From contig NZ_JBDUUH010000004.1 of the NCBI RefSeq assembly GCF_039939195.1, forward strand, positions 62,001-126,000: a stretch of DNA of 64,000 nt. The letters are read 5' to 3'. The position numbers and the translations under genes are program-made. This document shows positions 45,990 through 54,338 of the stretch, piece after piece (the stretch's first letter is position 1; each line of letters begins with the position of its first letter). The notes beneath the pieces are model-generated. The model saw only the letters and a program-made list of their open reading frames with translations. It ran no database searches and was not told where the DNA came from. The stretch comes from Foliimonas ilicis (lineage in GTDB: Bacteria; Pseudomonadota; Alphaproteobacteria; Rhizobiales; Rhizobiaceae).

Positions 45990-47003
45990 TCATTCCTTGG
46001 GCGGCTCTGCAGGCAGCGGAACCGTGCCAGCGCCATAGGTCGAAGAATGCCCGCGAACGCGTGGCCTGAAAGCGCGACCGGCTTCCGGCACACGGCGCAA
46101 AACCGGGTGAACCACCTGTTCCTTCGGCTTGAAAGCGTACTCGCGGATCAGCGCGAAATAGTTCGGATAGGCATAGCCATTGTTCATGCGCAGCCATTCC
46201 TCGCGACGTTCCCGGAACAGCTTTGGAAGCTGGTACCACGCAACGGTCGGGGAATTATGGTGCACGAAATGCAGATTGTTGTTCAGGAAAAGCAGCGAAA
46301 GCGGCGATTTCTCGACGATAATTGTGCGGCCTTCCGGCTGTTCCGACCATTGGTGCTCGGCAAATGTGCGAACCGAAATCAGCGACTGGCCGAGCCATGC
46401 CGGTCCAACAATGTAAATCCAGAGCGGCATCGAAAAGCCGTACGTGATGATACCCAAAACGACCACCATACCGGCAGCGTGAAGCAGCCAGGCCTTGCGA
46501 ATGCCGCGATCCCCGGCCAGCAGAGCGCGCACATCACTTGCCAGAAAACCGGCCAATGAAATCCATGGCCCAATGATGAAACGACCAACCATCGTATTGT
46601 TGAACCGAAGCAGGAATTTCAGCGTTGCCGGCAAATCTTCATGCTGCCAGAGCGTACGATAATAGCTTTCGGGATCGTCGAGCGGGTCGGTCAGCCGTTC
46701 ATCGGCGTGATGGCGCAGATGCAGCGTCTTGAACCGGCGAAACGGCCAGAACAGGCCGACTGGCAGGAAAACGAACGCCTCGTTCAACCGCACATTGCGT
46801 GTCGGATGGCCGTGCAGAACTTCATGAACGAGCGAAGATTGCAGCGCGACCGTGAAAGCCAGAACAAGCAGCGCGATGATCGGATAAGCAGGCCAAAGAA
46901 CCAGACCGGCAAACGCCCAGACACCATAGCAGGCAACGATCAGCAACACTGTCGGCCATTCGACCTTGCCGTGTCTCTGCCTGACTATCCTGTCACCGCT
47001 CAT
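45990..47003 (-). CDS. Membrane fatty acid desaturase/hydroxylase family protein
   Basis: 337 aa integral membrane di-iron enzyme of the FA_desaturase family. Three histidine boxes are clear: HEVLHGH (after QSSLV), HLRHHADE and HFVHHNSP, with hydrophobic segments between. Substrate unknown; the family includes lipid desaturases and hydroxylases acting on small molecules. It follows the same direction as the PhnD-like gene, 45 bases away, and diverges from the regulator at 47214, within the methylamine-related region. Confidence 0.83.
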   Translation of the reverse strand: MSGDRIVRQRHGKVEWPTVLLIVACYGVWAFAGLVLWPAYPIIALLVLAFTVALQSSLVHEVLHGHPTRNVRLNEAFVFLPVGLFWPFRRFKTLHLRHHADERLTDPLDDPESYYRTLWQHEDLPATLKFLLRFNNTMVGRFIIGPWISLAGFLASDVRALLAGDRGIRKAWLLHAAGMVVVLGIITYGFSMPLWIYIVGPAWLGQSLISVRTFAEHQWSEQPEGRTIIVEKSPLSLLFLNNNLHFVHHNSPTVAWYQLPKLFRERREEWLRMNNGYAYPNYFALIREYAFKPKEQVVHPVLRRVPEAGRAFRPRVRGHSSTYGAGTVPLPAEPPKE

Positions 47004-47091
47004 TCAATCTGCCCCGATCCGGAATTACATGACTCCTGACACAAGGCTGTCAGTAGCCTCGCCCATGCGCAACGAGACAATGCAAACAGAA

Positions 47092-47138
47092 TGTTTATAT
47101 TGCGCACACGAAGCCACCGATGTTATATTTTATAAACA
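47092..47138. promoter_or_regulatory. Possible operator between divergent desaturase and regulator genes
   Basis: Inverted repeat TGTTTATA (47092-47099) and TATAAACA (47131-47138) in an AT-rich stretch upstream of the regulator gene. It could be a regulator site, but the half-sites are 31 bases apart and unverified. Confidence 0.22.
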
Positions 47139-47213
47139 ATCTGGAAGAACGAATGTTCTCGAAATCGCTTTGATTGAGCATAATCGGGAATAGTTTTCTG
47201 CTTTTGGTGTGAT

Positions 47214-48080
47214 TTGGACAAACGTGATCTCTCAGGCCTTTTCAGGGCGCGCCTGCGCACTTTGATCGGCCGCTCTGGCATGAACCAATCTGCGTTCGCA
47301 GCCTCGGTCGGCATCGATCGTTCTGCGCTCTCGCAATTGCTTTCCGGCGCGACGACCCGCCTGCCCCGCGCCGAAACGCTGATGACGGTTGCCGCGACCC
47401 ACAAGGTTTCGCTCGATTGGCTGCTGGGTCTCAGCCAGGACGAAGGGCTGACAGGCGAGATGCGCGACAGTTTCGAGATCGAGGAAGGCACAGGCGGTTT
47501 CGACGGTACACTGCTCGCCAAATGGCATGCCGAGGCAGTCGGCACCAAGATCCGTTATGTGCCTGCCGGTATCCCCGATCTTTTGCGAACGAGTGAATTG
47601 ATCGAATACGAAGCGGGCATCACCAACAAGAGCCGGGAGTCGCAGCAAGGAGAAACGCAGTATCGCATCGACTACAACCGGCGGCCCGAAACGGATATGG
47701 AAGTCTGCATGCCGCGCCATACGCTCGAAGTGTTCGCCCATGGGCTGGGCGTCTGGAGCGGCCTGCCGGAAGAAGCGCGCCGCCGCCAATTGCTGCATAT
47801 GGCGACGCTTCTGGACGATCTTTATCCGACCTTTCGGCTGTTTCTTTATGATGGAAGGCTGCGCTATTCGGTGCCTTACACGATCTTCGGACCCTACCGC
47901 GCGGCGATCTATGCGGGCGACATGTACCTCGTGCTGAATGCCACGGCCCCTATTCAAACGCTGACGCGACACTTCGACAATCTTATCCGCTCCGCCGAAA
48001 TCAACGCACATGAAGCGGCTGCCTATACGCGCAGGCTCGCCGAAGGCGACATCGCCCGCCCCGCAAATGCATTGACGTGA
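47214..48080 (+). CDS. XRE-type helix-turn-helix regulator with C-terminal sensor-like domain
   Basis: 288 aa. The N-terminal HTH is at about 14-70: RLRTLIGRSGMNQSAFAASVG, then IDRSALSQLLSG and VSLDWLLGL. The C-terminal 190 residues are a soluble domain unlike common ligand domains (LLRTSELIEYEAGIT, YPTFRLFLYDGRLRYSVPYTIFGPYRAAIYAG in pieces). A TTG is the only start that keeps the complete HTH. Its gene is directly upstream of the betaine-homocysteine methyltransferase gene, so it probably controls that gene or the desaturase; inference. Confidence 0.78.
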   Translation: MDKRDLSGLFRARLRTLIGRSGMNQSAFAASVGIDRSALSQLLSGATTRLPRAETLMTVAATHKVSLDWLLGLSQDEGLTGEMRDSFEIEEGTGGFDGTLLAKWHAEAVGTKIRYVPAGIPDLLRTSELIEYEAGITNKSRESQQGETQYRIDYNRRPETDMEVCMPRHTLEVFAHGLGVWSGLPEEARRRQLLHMATLLDDLYPTFRLFLYDGRLRYSVPYTIFGPYRAAIYAGDMYLVLNATAPIQTLTRHFDNLIRSAEINAHEAAAYTRRLAEGDIARPANALT

Positions 48081-48100
48081 TATAAAGACTTCCTTATATC
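48079..48100. promoter_or_regulatory. Possible operator upstream of the methyltransferase gene
   Basis: Seven-base perfect inverted repeat GATATAA-N8-TTATATC directly after the regulator stop and 30 bases before the ATG at 48131. The half-site TATAA also appears in the region upstream of the regulator. Candidate site for the XRE protein; no experimental or comparative support here. Confidence 0.3.
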
Positions 48101-48130
48101 TTTATTAGATTTTCCAGACACGGTGTTCCC

Positions 48131-49150
48131 ATGACCAATCCGATCGATGCCCTGATCGCCGAAAAAGGTGTCCTGCTTGCAGATGGCGCCACAGGCACGA
48201 ATTTGTTCGCGATGGGACTGGAAGCAGGCGACGCGCCGGAACTCTGGAACGAGACTGCGCCGGAAAAAATCGCAGCGCTCCACCGCAATTTCGTTGAGGC
48301 CGGTGCGGATATCATTCTCACCAATTCCTTCGGCGGCACGCGCCACAGGCTAAAACTTCACCATGCGCAGGACCGCGTTCACGAACTGAACAAGCTTGCC
48401 GCAGAAATCGCCCGCGAAGCGGCGGATTCGGTTTATCGCAAGGTCATCGTTGCGGGTTCGGTCGGCCCGACCGGCGAATTGCTGGTTCCGCTCGGCGCCA
48501 TGACCTATGACGAGGCGGTCGATGCCTTTGCCGAGCAGATCGAGGGCCTAAAGGCTGGCGGCGCGGAAGTCGCATGGATCGAGACGATGTCTGCGCCCGA
48601 TGAAATTCGCGCAGCAGCCGAAGCGGCGATCCGCGTCGGCCTGCCCTACACCTATACGGGTTCGTTCGACACGGCTGGCCGTACCATGATGGGCCTGCTG
48701 CCGAAAGATATTCATGGTGTGACCGATGGGCTTTCGAACCAGCCGGTCGGCGTCGGTGCGAATTGCGGCGTCGGTGCCTCTGACATTCTGGCAACTCTGC
48801 TCGATATGGCCGAAGCCAGGCCTGAAGCGACGATCATCGTGAAGGGCAATTGCGGCATTCCCGAATTTCGCGGCACCGAAATCCACTATTCCGGCACGCC
48901 CGAACTCATGTCGGATTATGTGCGCCTCGCCATCGATGGCGGCGCGAAGATCATCGGCGGCTGCTGCGGAACCTCGTATGAGCATCTGGCCGCCATGCGC
49001 AGGGCGCTGGACGCGCATAATAAGGGCGAGCGCCCGTCCATCGAGGCCATTGTCGAGCGCATCGGCCCCTTGCGCAACAAGCTGGCCGCCAACAGCGGAC
49101 CGCAGGAAGGCGATCGCAATCGCCGCGAACGCCGCCGCGCCCGCGCCTGA
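48131..49150 (+). CDS. bmt: Betaine-homocysteine S-methyltransferase
   Basis: 339 aa zinc enzyme of the homocysteine methyltransferase family, related to the Bmt of rhizobia, which uses glycine betaine as methyl donor. The N-terminal GATGTNL, the motif NSFGGTRHRL, and the zinc ligands Cys212 (GANCGVG) with Cys278 and Cys279 (GGCCGT) are all present. The C-terminus has an additional basic tail (RRERRRARA). A B12-independent reaction would yield dimethylglycine and methionine, offering a second route of betaine demethylation alongside the MttB system. Other donors such as S-methylmethionine cannot be excluded. Confidence 0.84.
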   Translation: MTNPIDALIAEKGVLLADGATGTNLFAMGLEAGDAPELWNETAPEKIAALHRNFVEAGADIILTNSFGGTRHRLKLHHAQDRVHELNKLAAEIAREAADSVYRKVIVAGSVGPTGELLVPLGAMTYDEAVDAFAEQIEGLKAGGAEVAWIETMSAPDEIRAAAEAAIRVGLPYTYTGSFDTAGRTMMGLLPKDIHGVTDGLSNQPVGVGANCGVGASDILATLLDMAEARPEATIIVKGNCGIPEFRGTEIHYSGTPELMSDYVRLAIDGGAKIIGGCCGTSYEHLAAMRRALDAHNKGERPSIEAIVERIGPLRNKLAANSGPQEGDRNRRERRRARA

Positions 49151-49171
49151 AACGCAATCACATTGAATAAG

Positions 49172-49201
49172 AGCCGGCGAAGCTGCTTCGCCGGCTTTTT
49201 T
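49172..49201. terminator. Rho-independent terminator between convergent genes
   Basis: Perfect eleven-base stem AGCCGGCGAAG/CTTCGCCGGCT with a three-base loop, followed by a run of T. It ends the bmt transcript and lies immediately before the stop of the minus-strand ferredoxin-like gene. Confidence 0.88.
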
Positions 49202-49204
49202 GTT

Positions 49205-49867
49205 TCAAAGGCCCGCATAGGCAGCCATGTGAAACGCCTGCACATGCGCGGGGTAGCGATAGGCCGCGCCATATGGGCAGGCATTTCGATCGAGACACCC
49301 ATCGCTTCGACATGCCTGGCCGCCAGCGCCGCGCACATGCGCAAGGCAGTCCTGATAGGCGAATACCGTCTCGGAATGGGCATTCACCGGACAGGCTTTA
49401 AGGCAAGGTTTTCCAACACATAGGTCGCAAAGGTGAATCGGTTTGAGAGCTTCTGGAATCGAAATCTCATGATCGAACAGAAGCGCCCCGCGATAAGCAT
49501 GCCAGAGGCCGTATTCGGGATGCATAAGAATGCCCAGCGGCGACGGTTTCAAACCCTCGGCCCGCATCGCCCATTGCTGGAATGGCGCAAACGGGCGATC
49601 CGATGGAGAAATCGCGCGTGCGCCGAACGTGTCTGCGACGGCTCCGATCACCTCGCGCGACCATGTGTCGAGCGGGTTGTTCAAGTCGCGCGGCTGTGTT
49701 TCGCACCAGCGCGAGAAATGCGGCCAGTATGACGCTCCCGCATTTCCGACGAGGAGTACGGCTTTGGCAGGCGGATAGTCGTTCGCGGAAAAATTCAGCC
49801 CGCCGCGCAGGATGAGGCCATGGGCGGCGAGAGCACCGGAGATGAGATCGGAAAGGTCATCCTTCAT
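49205..49867 (-). CDS. Ferredoxin-like protein with two predicted [4Fe-4S] clusters
   Basis: 220 aa or so cytoplasmic protein. The C-terminal third holds eight cysteines (147, 150, 155, 159, 174, 186, 191, 197) in CDLCVGKPCLKACP and CLDRNACPYG contexts, enough for two clusters. The N-terminal two thirds (LNFSANDYPPAKAVLLVGNAG, RPFAPFQQWAMRAEGL) resemble the epoxyqueuosine reductase or reductive dehalogenase type electron-transfer proteins but lack a recognised active site. Its location among corrinoid methyltransferase genes suggests a low-potential electron donor for reactivating cobalamin. The ATG at 49867 is preferred to 49894. Confidence 0.72.
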   Translation of the reverse strand: MKDDLSDLISGALAAHGLILRGGLNFSANDYPPAKAVLLVGNAGASYWPHFSRWCETQPRDLNNPLDTWSREVIGAVADTFGARAISPSDRPFAPFQQWAMRAEGLKPSPLGILMHPEYGLWHAYRGALLFDHEISIPEALKPIHLCDLCVGKPCLKACPVNAHSETVFAYQDCLAHVRGAGGQACRSDGCLDRNACPYGAAYRYPAHVQAFHMAAYAGL

Positions 49868-49887
49868 CCGAATTAGTCCCGATCCGG

Positions 49888-50075
49888 CCAACACCCCTCA
49901 TCCATCTCGTCGCTACGCGCCGATCCACCTTCTCCCACAAGGGGAGAAGGGAAAGCGCCGCATTGCAGTTCGAGCAAAATACAGGCGCTGGCAATGTGCA
50001 GAGGCGAGAATGCAGCGCGCTCCCTTCTCCCCTTGTGGGAGAAGGTGGCCCGAAGGGCCGGATGAGGGGTGTTGG
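49888..50075. repeat. Palindromic repeat element, diverged type B
   Basis: Outer arms CCAACACCCCTCATCC and GGATGAGGGGTGTTGG, with inner CACCTTCTCCCACAAGGGGAG and its complement. Central parts of the arms differ (ATCTCGTCGC versus GGCCCTTCGG complement), which suggests rearrangement. It fills the space between the ferredoxin-like gene and mttB copy 2. Confidence 0.82.
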
Positions 50076-50196
50076 ACGGAGCGCGGCTTGATGAACAAAC
50101 ATCTCACCTCTTCCCGTCAGGCCCGCGAATGGCGCTGCGCCAGACTTCCTTGTGAATAATGTCGGCGACTTTAGCCCCGCCTGAATCGGGCTCCTT

Positions 50197-51789
50197 TCAA
50201 GTGAAGGCGTCGGGCATGGACTCCTTCTTCTTGGCAATGAAGTCCTTCAAACCATCATCGATGCCCTGATCGAGCGCCGGTGCCTCGTAAGTTTCCAGCC
50301 AGCGGCGGGCGAGTTCGTTGGCGCGCTGCGGCGCGGTCTTTTGGCCCTCCGCCAGCCATTGCTCGTAGGAATTATTGTCGGCAATCGAGGACCGGTAGAA
50401 CGCCGTTTGGAAATTCGCCTGCGTGTGGTCGCAGCCGAGATAATGGCTGCCCGGACCGACCTGACGGATGGCGTCCATCGCCTGGCCGTTTTCCGACAGA
50501 TCGACGCCCTCGGCGAATTTCTGGCTCATTCCGAGCTGATCGATGTCCATCATGAATTTTTCATAGCAGGAGGACAGCCCGCCTTCGAGCCATCCTGCCG
50601 AATGCAGAACGAAGTTCGTTCCGGCGAGCATGGTGGAGTTCAGCGTGTTGGCGCTTTCGTAAGCCGCCTGCGCATCCGGCACTTTGGAGGCGCAAAGCGA
50701 ACCGCCCGTGCGGAATGGCAGGCCGAGGCGGCGCGCAAGCTGCGCGGCACCGTAAGAAACCAGCGAAGGCTCCGGCGTACCGAATGTCGGCGCACCCGAT
50801 TGCATGGAAATGGACGATGCGAACGTGCCGAACAGAACCGGCGCGCCCGGACGGATAAGCTGCGTGAAGGATGCGCCTGCCAGCACTTCGGCCAGAACCT
50901 GCGTCAGCGTACCGGCAACAGTGACAGGGCTCATCGCGCCCGCCAGAATGAACGGCGTGACGATGCAGGCCTGATTGTTGCGCGCATAGACTTTCAGCGC
51001 ACCGAGCATGGTTTCGTCGAAAACCATCGGCGAATTGGCGTTGATCAAGCTGGTCAGCACCGTGTTCTGGTCGACGAAATCGTCACCAAAAACGATCTTG
51101 GCCATCGAAATCGTGTCTTCGGCACGTTCAGGTGCCGTCACCGAGCCCATGAACGGCTTGTCGGAATATTTGATGTGGCTGTAGATCATGTCGAGGTGGC
51201 GCTTGTTCACCGGCACATCGACGGGCTCGCACACCGTGCCGCCCGAATGGTGGATCGACGGCGCCATATAGGCGAGCTTCACGAAATTGCGGAAATCCTC
51301 GATCGTCGCATAACGGCGGTTGCCGTCGAGGTCGCGAACGAAGGGCGGGCCGTAAACCGGCGCGAACACAGTCGCATTTCCGCCGATCTGCACGGAACGC
51401 GCCGAATTGCGCGCATGCTGCTTGTAGATGGAGGGCGCAGTCTTCAGCAGGGAACGCGGCAGGCCCTTAGGAAAGTGCACGCGCTCGCCCTTGATGTCGG
51501 CACCGGCCTCCTTCCACAGCGCCAGCGCTTCGGCGTCGTCGCGAAACTCGATGCCGATCTCTTCGAGCACGGTATCGGCGTTCTTTTCGATGATCGCCAG
51601 ACCTTCCTCGTCAAGCACCTCATAGACGTTCACCTTGCGGTTTACGTAGGTCTGCTGGATGCCCGGCCCGCCACCGGAGCGCGCCGCGCGCCGTGCTGCT
51701 GCACCGCCGCTTGCGCCGCGTCCGCGCCGTGCGTTGCTTGCTTCCTGATCGTTTCCTGCAGGCGCTTCCGGTGCCGCGTTATCGCTCAT
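50197..51789 (-). CDS. MttB-family (non-pyrrolysine) quaternary amine methyltransferase 2
   Basis: 530 aa second MttB homologue, about as long as the first but clearly diverged. The N-terminus is a low-complexity basic region (ARRGRGASGGAAARRAARSGGG) absent from archaeal MttB. The barrel has ARSVQIGGNATVFAPVYGPP, ILAGAMSPVTVAGTLTQVLAEV and HSAGWLEGGLSSCYEKFMMD. No in-frame amber codon exists. The ATG at 51789 is supported by AGGGAAG upstream; the frame extends to 51906 without such a site. It diverges from the corrinoid protein gene, the expected methyl acceptor. Confidence 0.88.
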   Translation of the reverse strand: MSDNAAPEAPAGNDQEASNARRGRGASGGAAARRAARSGGGPGIQQTYVNRKVNVYEVLDEEGLAIIEKNADTVLEEIGIEFRDDAEALALWKEAGADIKGERVHFPKGLPRSLLKTAPSIYKQHARNSARSVQIGGNATVFAPVYGPPFVRDLDGNRRYATIEDFRNFVKLAYMAPSIHHSGGTVCEPVDVPVNKRHLDMIYSHIKYSDKPFMGSVTAPERAEDTISMAKIVFGDDFVDQNTVLTSLINANSPMVFDETMLGALKVYARNNQACIVTPFILAGAMSPVTVAGTLTQVLAEVLAGASFTQLIRPGAPVLFGTFASSISMQSGAPTFGTPEPSLVSYGAAQLARRLGLPFRTGGSLCASKVPDAQAAYESANTLNSTMLAGTNFVLHSAGWLEGGLSSCYEKFMMDIDQLGMSQKFAEGVDLSENGQAMDAIRQVGPGSHYLGCDHTQANFQTAFYRSSIADNNSYEQWLAEGQKTAPQRANELARRWLETYEAPALDQGIDDGLKDFIAKKKESMPDAFT

Positions 51790-51967
51790 CGACGTTCTTC
51801 CCTGAATCATTTGTGGCGCCAACTGACGCGGCGCACTTTCGGATCGTAGCCACCGACGCGACGCAAAACGGCCAGCCAGCGCCAAGCACTGTCGCAATAT
51901 CGACAAGAAACCATGCGGGTTTCCAGTCGCTTTCCTTTTGGCGGAAGTCGCAAATCAGCTATGGAAT

Positions 51968-51980
51968 TGCAAGTGTTGCA
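51968..51980. promoter_or_regulatory. Possible operator between mttB2 and the corrinoid protein gene
   Basis: Five-base inverted repeat TGCAA-GTG-TTGCA in the 259-base divergent region. Apart from this and upstream AT-rich stretches I see no recognised promoter. A regulator of both genes would be expected to bind here. Confidence 0.25.
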
Positions 51981-52048
51981 CGTTACGTATTGGCCTGAAA
52001 TTCCGCATCTCCCAAGCGAAGCATGATGCGGCCACGAGGAGCCTGAAA

Positions 52049-52747
<699 letters not shown>

Positions 52748-52752
52748 ATAAA

Positions 52753-52780
52753 AAAGGCTGTGCTTGAGGCACAGCCTTTA
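52753..52780. terminator. Terminator between corrinoid protein and entericidin genes
   Basis: Perfect eleven-base stem AAAGGCTGTGC/GCACAGCCTTT with a five-base loop right after the corrinoid protein stop. The stem ends in A/T pairs on both sides and so can work in both directions for the convergent genes. Confidence 0.75.
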
Positions 52781-52799
52781 TTCTGGGAGGTATTCTGGT

Positions 52800-52943
52800 T
52801 CAGGGCTGCTGAACAGTATCCTCAACGGCATTCGCGGTCGATTTCACGTCGCGGCCAACGCCACGAACGGTGTTCGCACAAGCCGTAATGGCCAGAGCAC
52901 AAGCCAGAACGGCGGCGACAGATGCAAAGCGTGTAATTTTCAT
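52800..52943 (-). CDS. Entericidin-like small lipoprotein
   Basis: 47 aa: a lipoprotein signal peptide (ITRFASVAAVLACALAITAC with lipobox cysteine) followed by ANTVRGVGRDVKSTANAVED, the standard entericidin A/B family pattern. It would be a membrane lipoprotein of unclear function, seen in stress and stationary phase in other bacteria. GGAG lies ten bases before the ATG. The gene faces the corrinoid protein gene. Confidence 0.85.
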   Translation of the reverse strand: MKITRFASVAAVLACALAITACANTVRGVGRDVKSTANAVEDTVQQP

Positions 52944-53007
52944 GGTATGATGGCTCCCTCACTTGAATATCATCAGCACATGAACGTGTGCGCGGCAAAG
53001 TGGTTCC

Positions 53008-53637
53008 ATGGCTGCAATGCAGAAAAACAGCCGGATTGAAGATCGGCTTCTGGTCATCGCCTGCGGAATGATCGCAAGGGAAATCCTGGCGATCAAATCA
53101 CGGCTTCGCCTCGATCATCTCGACCTCACCTGCCTTCCCGCCGAATTCCATTATTACCCCGACCGCATTCCGCCCGCGATGGACGACGCCATTACGAAGG
53201 CGCGCGCCGAGGGCTATCGCAATATTTTCGTCGGCTATGCAGATTGCGGAACCGGCGGGATGCTCGACATGGTCTGCGAAAAGCATGGCGTAGAGCGCGT
53301 CGCAGGTCCGCATTGTTTCGCCTTTTATCAGGGCGACGCTGCCTTCCGGGCGCTGGAAGACGACGACATGATGTCCTTCTACATGACGGATTTTCTATGC
53401 CGCCAGTTCGATGCGTTCTTCATGAAGCCGCTCGGCCTCGACCGTCACCCTGAACTTGCCGCGGATTATTTCGGCCATTACCAGAAGGTCGTTTATCTGG
53501 CGCAGACCAATGATCCAGAACTGGACAAGGTCGCGGAGAATGCCGCGAAAATGCTGGGATTGGCCTATGAGCGCCGCGAAACCGGCTATGGCGACCTGCC
53601 AAAAGCGCTGGAAACTGCTGCAAAACTCCACGCTTGA
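53008..53637 (+). CDS. DUF1638 protein
   Basis: 209 aa cytoplasmic protein of the DUF1638 family, of unknown function but recurrently found with MttB and corrinoid genes. It has conserved cysteines in VIACGMIARE, GYADCGTGGML and PHCFAFYQG, plus LPAEFHYYP, suggesting a metal or cofactor site. Position after the corrinoid protein supports a role in amine methyl transfer, perhaps an accessory or repair role. Start ATG at 53008; an alternate ATG at 53017 is in the same frame. Confidence 0.82.
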   Translation: MAAMQKNSRIEDRLLVIACGMIAREILAIKSRLRLDHLDLTCLPAEFHYYPDRIPPAMDDAITKARAEGYRNIFVGYADCGTGGMLDMVCEKHGVERVAGPHCFAFYQGDAAFRALEDDDMMSFYMTDFLCRQFDAFFMKPLGLDRHPELAADYFGHYQKVVYLAQTNDPELDKVAENAAKMLGLAYERRETGYGDLPKALETAAKLHA

Positions 53638-53689
53638 TCACGAAAGCGCCCCGTTTCTCACCTGAACTCATCGAAAATGGAGGATTTTC

Positions 53690-54265
53690 ATGCGGATTCG
53701 CACGCTTTTTCTTGGTGTTTTTCTAAGCTTATCGGCCGGTCAGGCATTCGCGGACGGCGCAATTCTGAAAATCATCACGCCTGCCGACAAGGCCCGTCTC
53801 GAAAATTATGATGCGACGCTGAAAACCGCGTTGGGAGAAGCCAAGACCGGCAATCCGGGCGACGTTGCGACGCTCGACGCTATAATGGCAAAGCCGAAAC
53901 TTGGCTTTTCCGATTTCGACATGACCGGCAATTGGCAATGCCGCACCATCAAGGTTGGAGGCAATTTGCCGCTCGTCGTCTATGGCTGGTTCAAATGCCG
54001 CGTGACCGATGACGGCTCCGGCTGGATGCTCGAGAAGCTCACCGGCTCGCAGCGCACCAAGGGCCGTTTCTACACCGAAAGCGACACCCGCCAGACCTAT
54101 CTCGGTTCATTCTTCATCGCGGGCGAAACGCCCAAGAAATACGGTTCCGGCCCCGATAGCGATCAGGTCGGCTACACCTATCGCACCGGCGAAAACGAAT
54201 GGCGCATCGAACTGCCAGCACCTCGCTTCGAATCGAAACTGGATATTCTGGAATTCCGCCGCTGA
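53690..54265 (+). CDS. DUF4893 exported protein
   Basis: 191 aa with a signal peptide (RIRTLFLGVFLSLSAGQAFA) and a DUF4893-like body: LGFSDFDMTGNWQCRTIKVGG, YGWFKCRVTDDG, GSQRTKGRFYTE and NEWRIELPAP. Function unknown; it is probably periplasmic. GGAGG is close upstream of the ATG. It may be unrelated to the surrounding methyl-transfer genes. Confidence 0.8.
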   Translation: MRIRTLFLGVFLSLSAGQAFADGAILKIITPADKARLENYDATLKTALGEAKTGNPGDVATLDAIMAKPKLGFSDFDMTGNWQCRTIKVGGNLPLVVYGWFKCRVTDDGSGWMLEKLTGSQRTKGRFYTESDTRQTYLGSFFIAGETPKKYGSGPDSDQVGYTYRTGENEWRIELPAPRFESKLDILEFRR

Positions 54266-54299
54266 GTTCTCTTTAATTCGACGGTAAGCCGATGATGCG

Positions 54300-54328
54300 A
54301 AAAGGGTCTCTGGTTCAGAGGCCCTTTT
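54300..54328 (+). terminator. Probable terminator after the DUF4893 gene
   Basis: Stem AAAAGGG/CCCTTTT with additional pairs CTCTG/CAGAG in the upper part. It stands between the DUF4893 stop and the ATG of the formyltransferase-like gene. Confidence 0.55.
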
Positions 54329-54338
54329 CGGACGGATC

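Noticed and set aside
40292..51789. Pyrrolysine-encoding amber codon in the MttB genes
   Set aside because: Both frames are continuous without an internal TAG, so these are non-pyrrolysine members.
50341..51849. 502-aa plus-strand frame opposite mttB2
   Set aside because: It is a shadow of the MttB frame with Arg/His-rich low-complexity translation.
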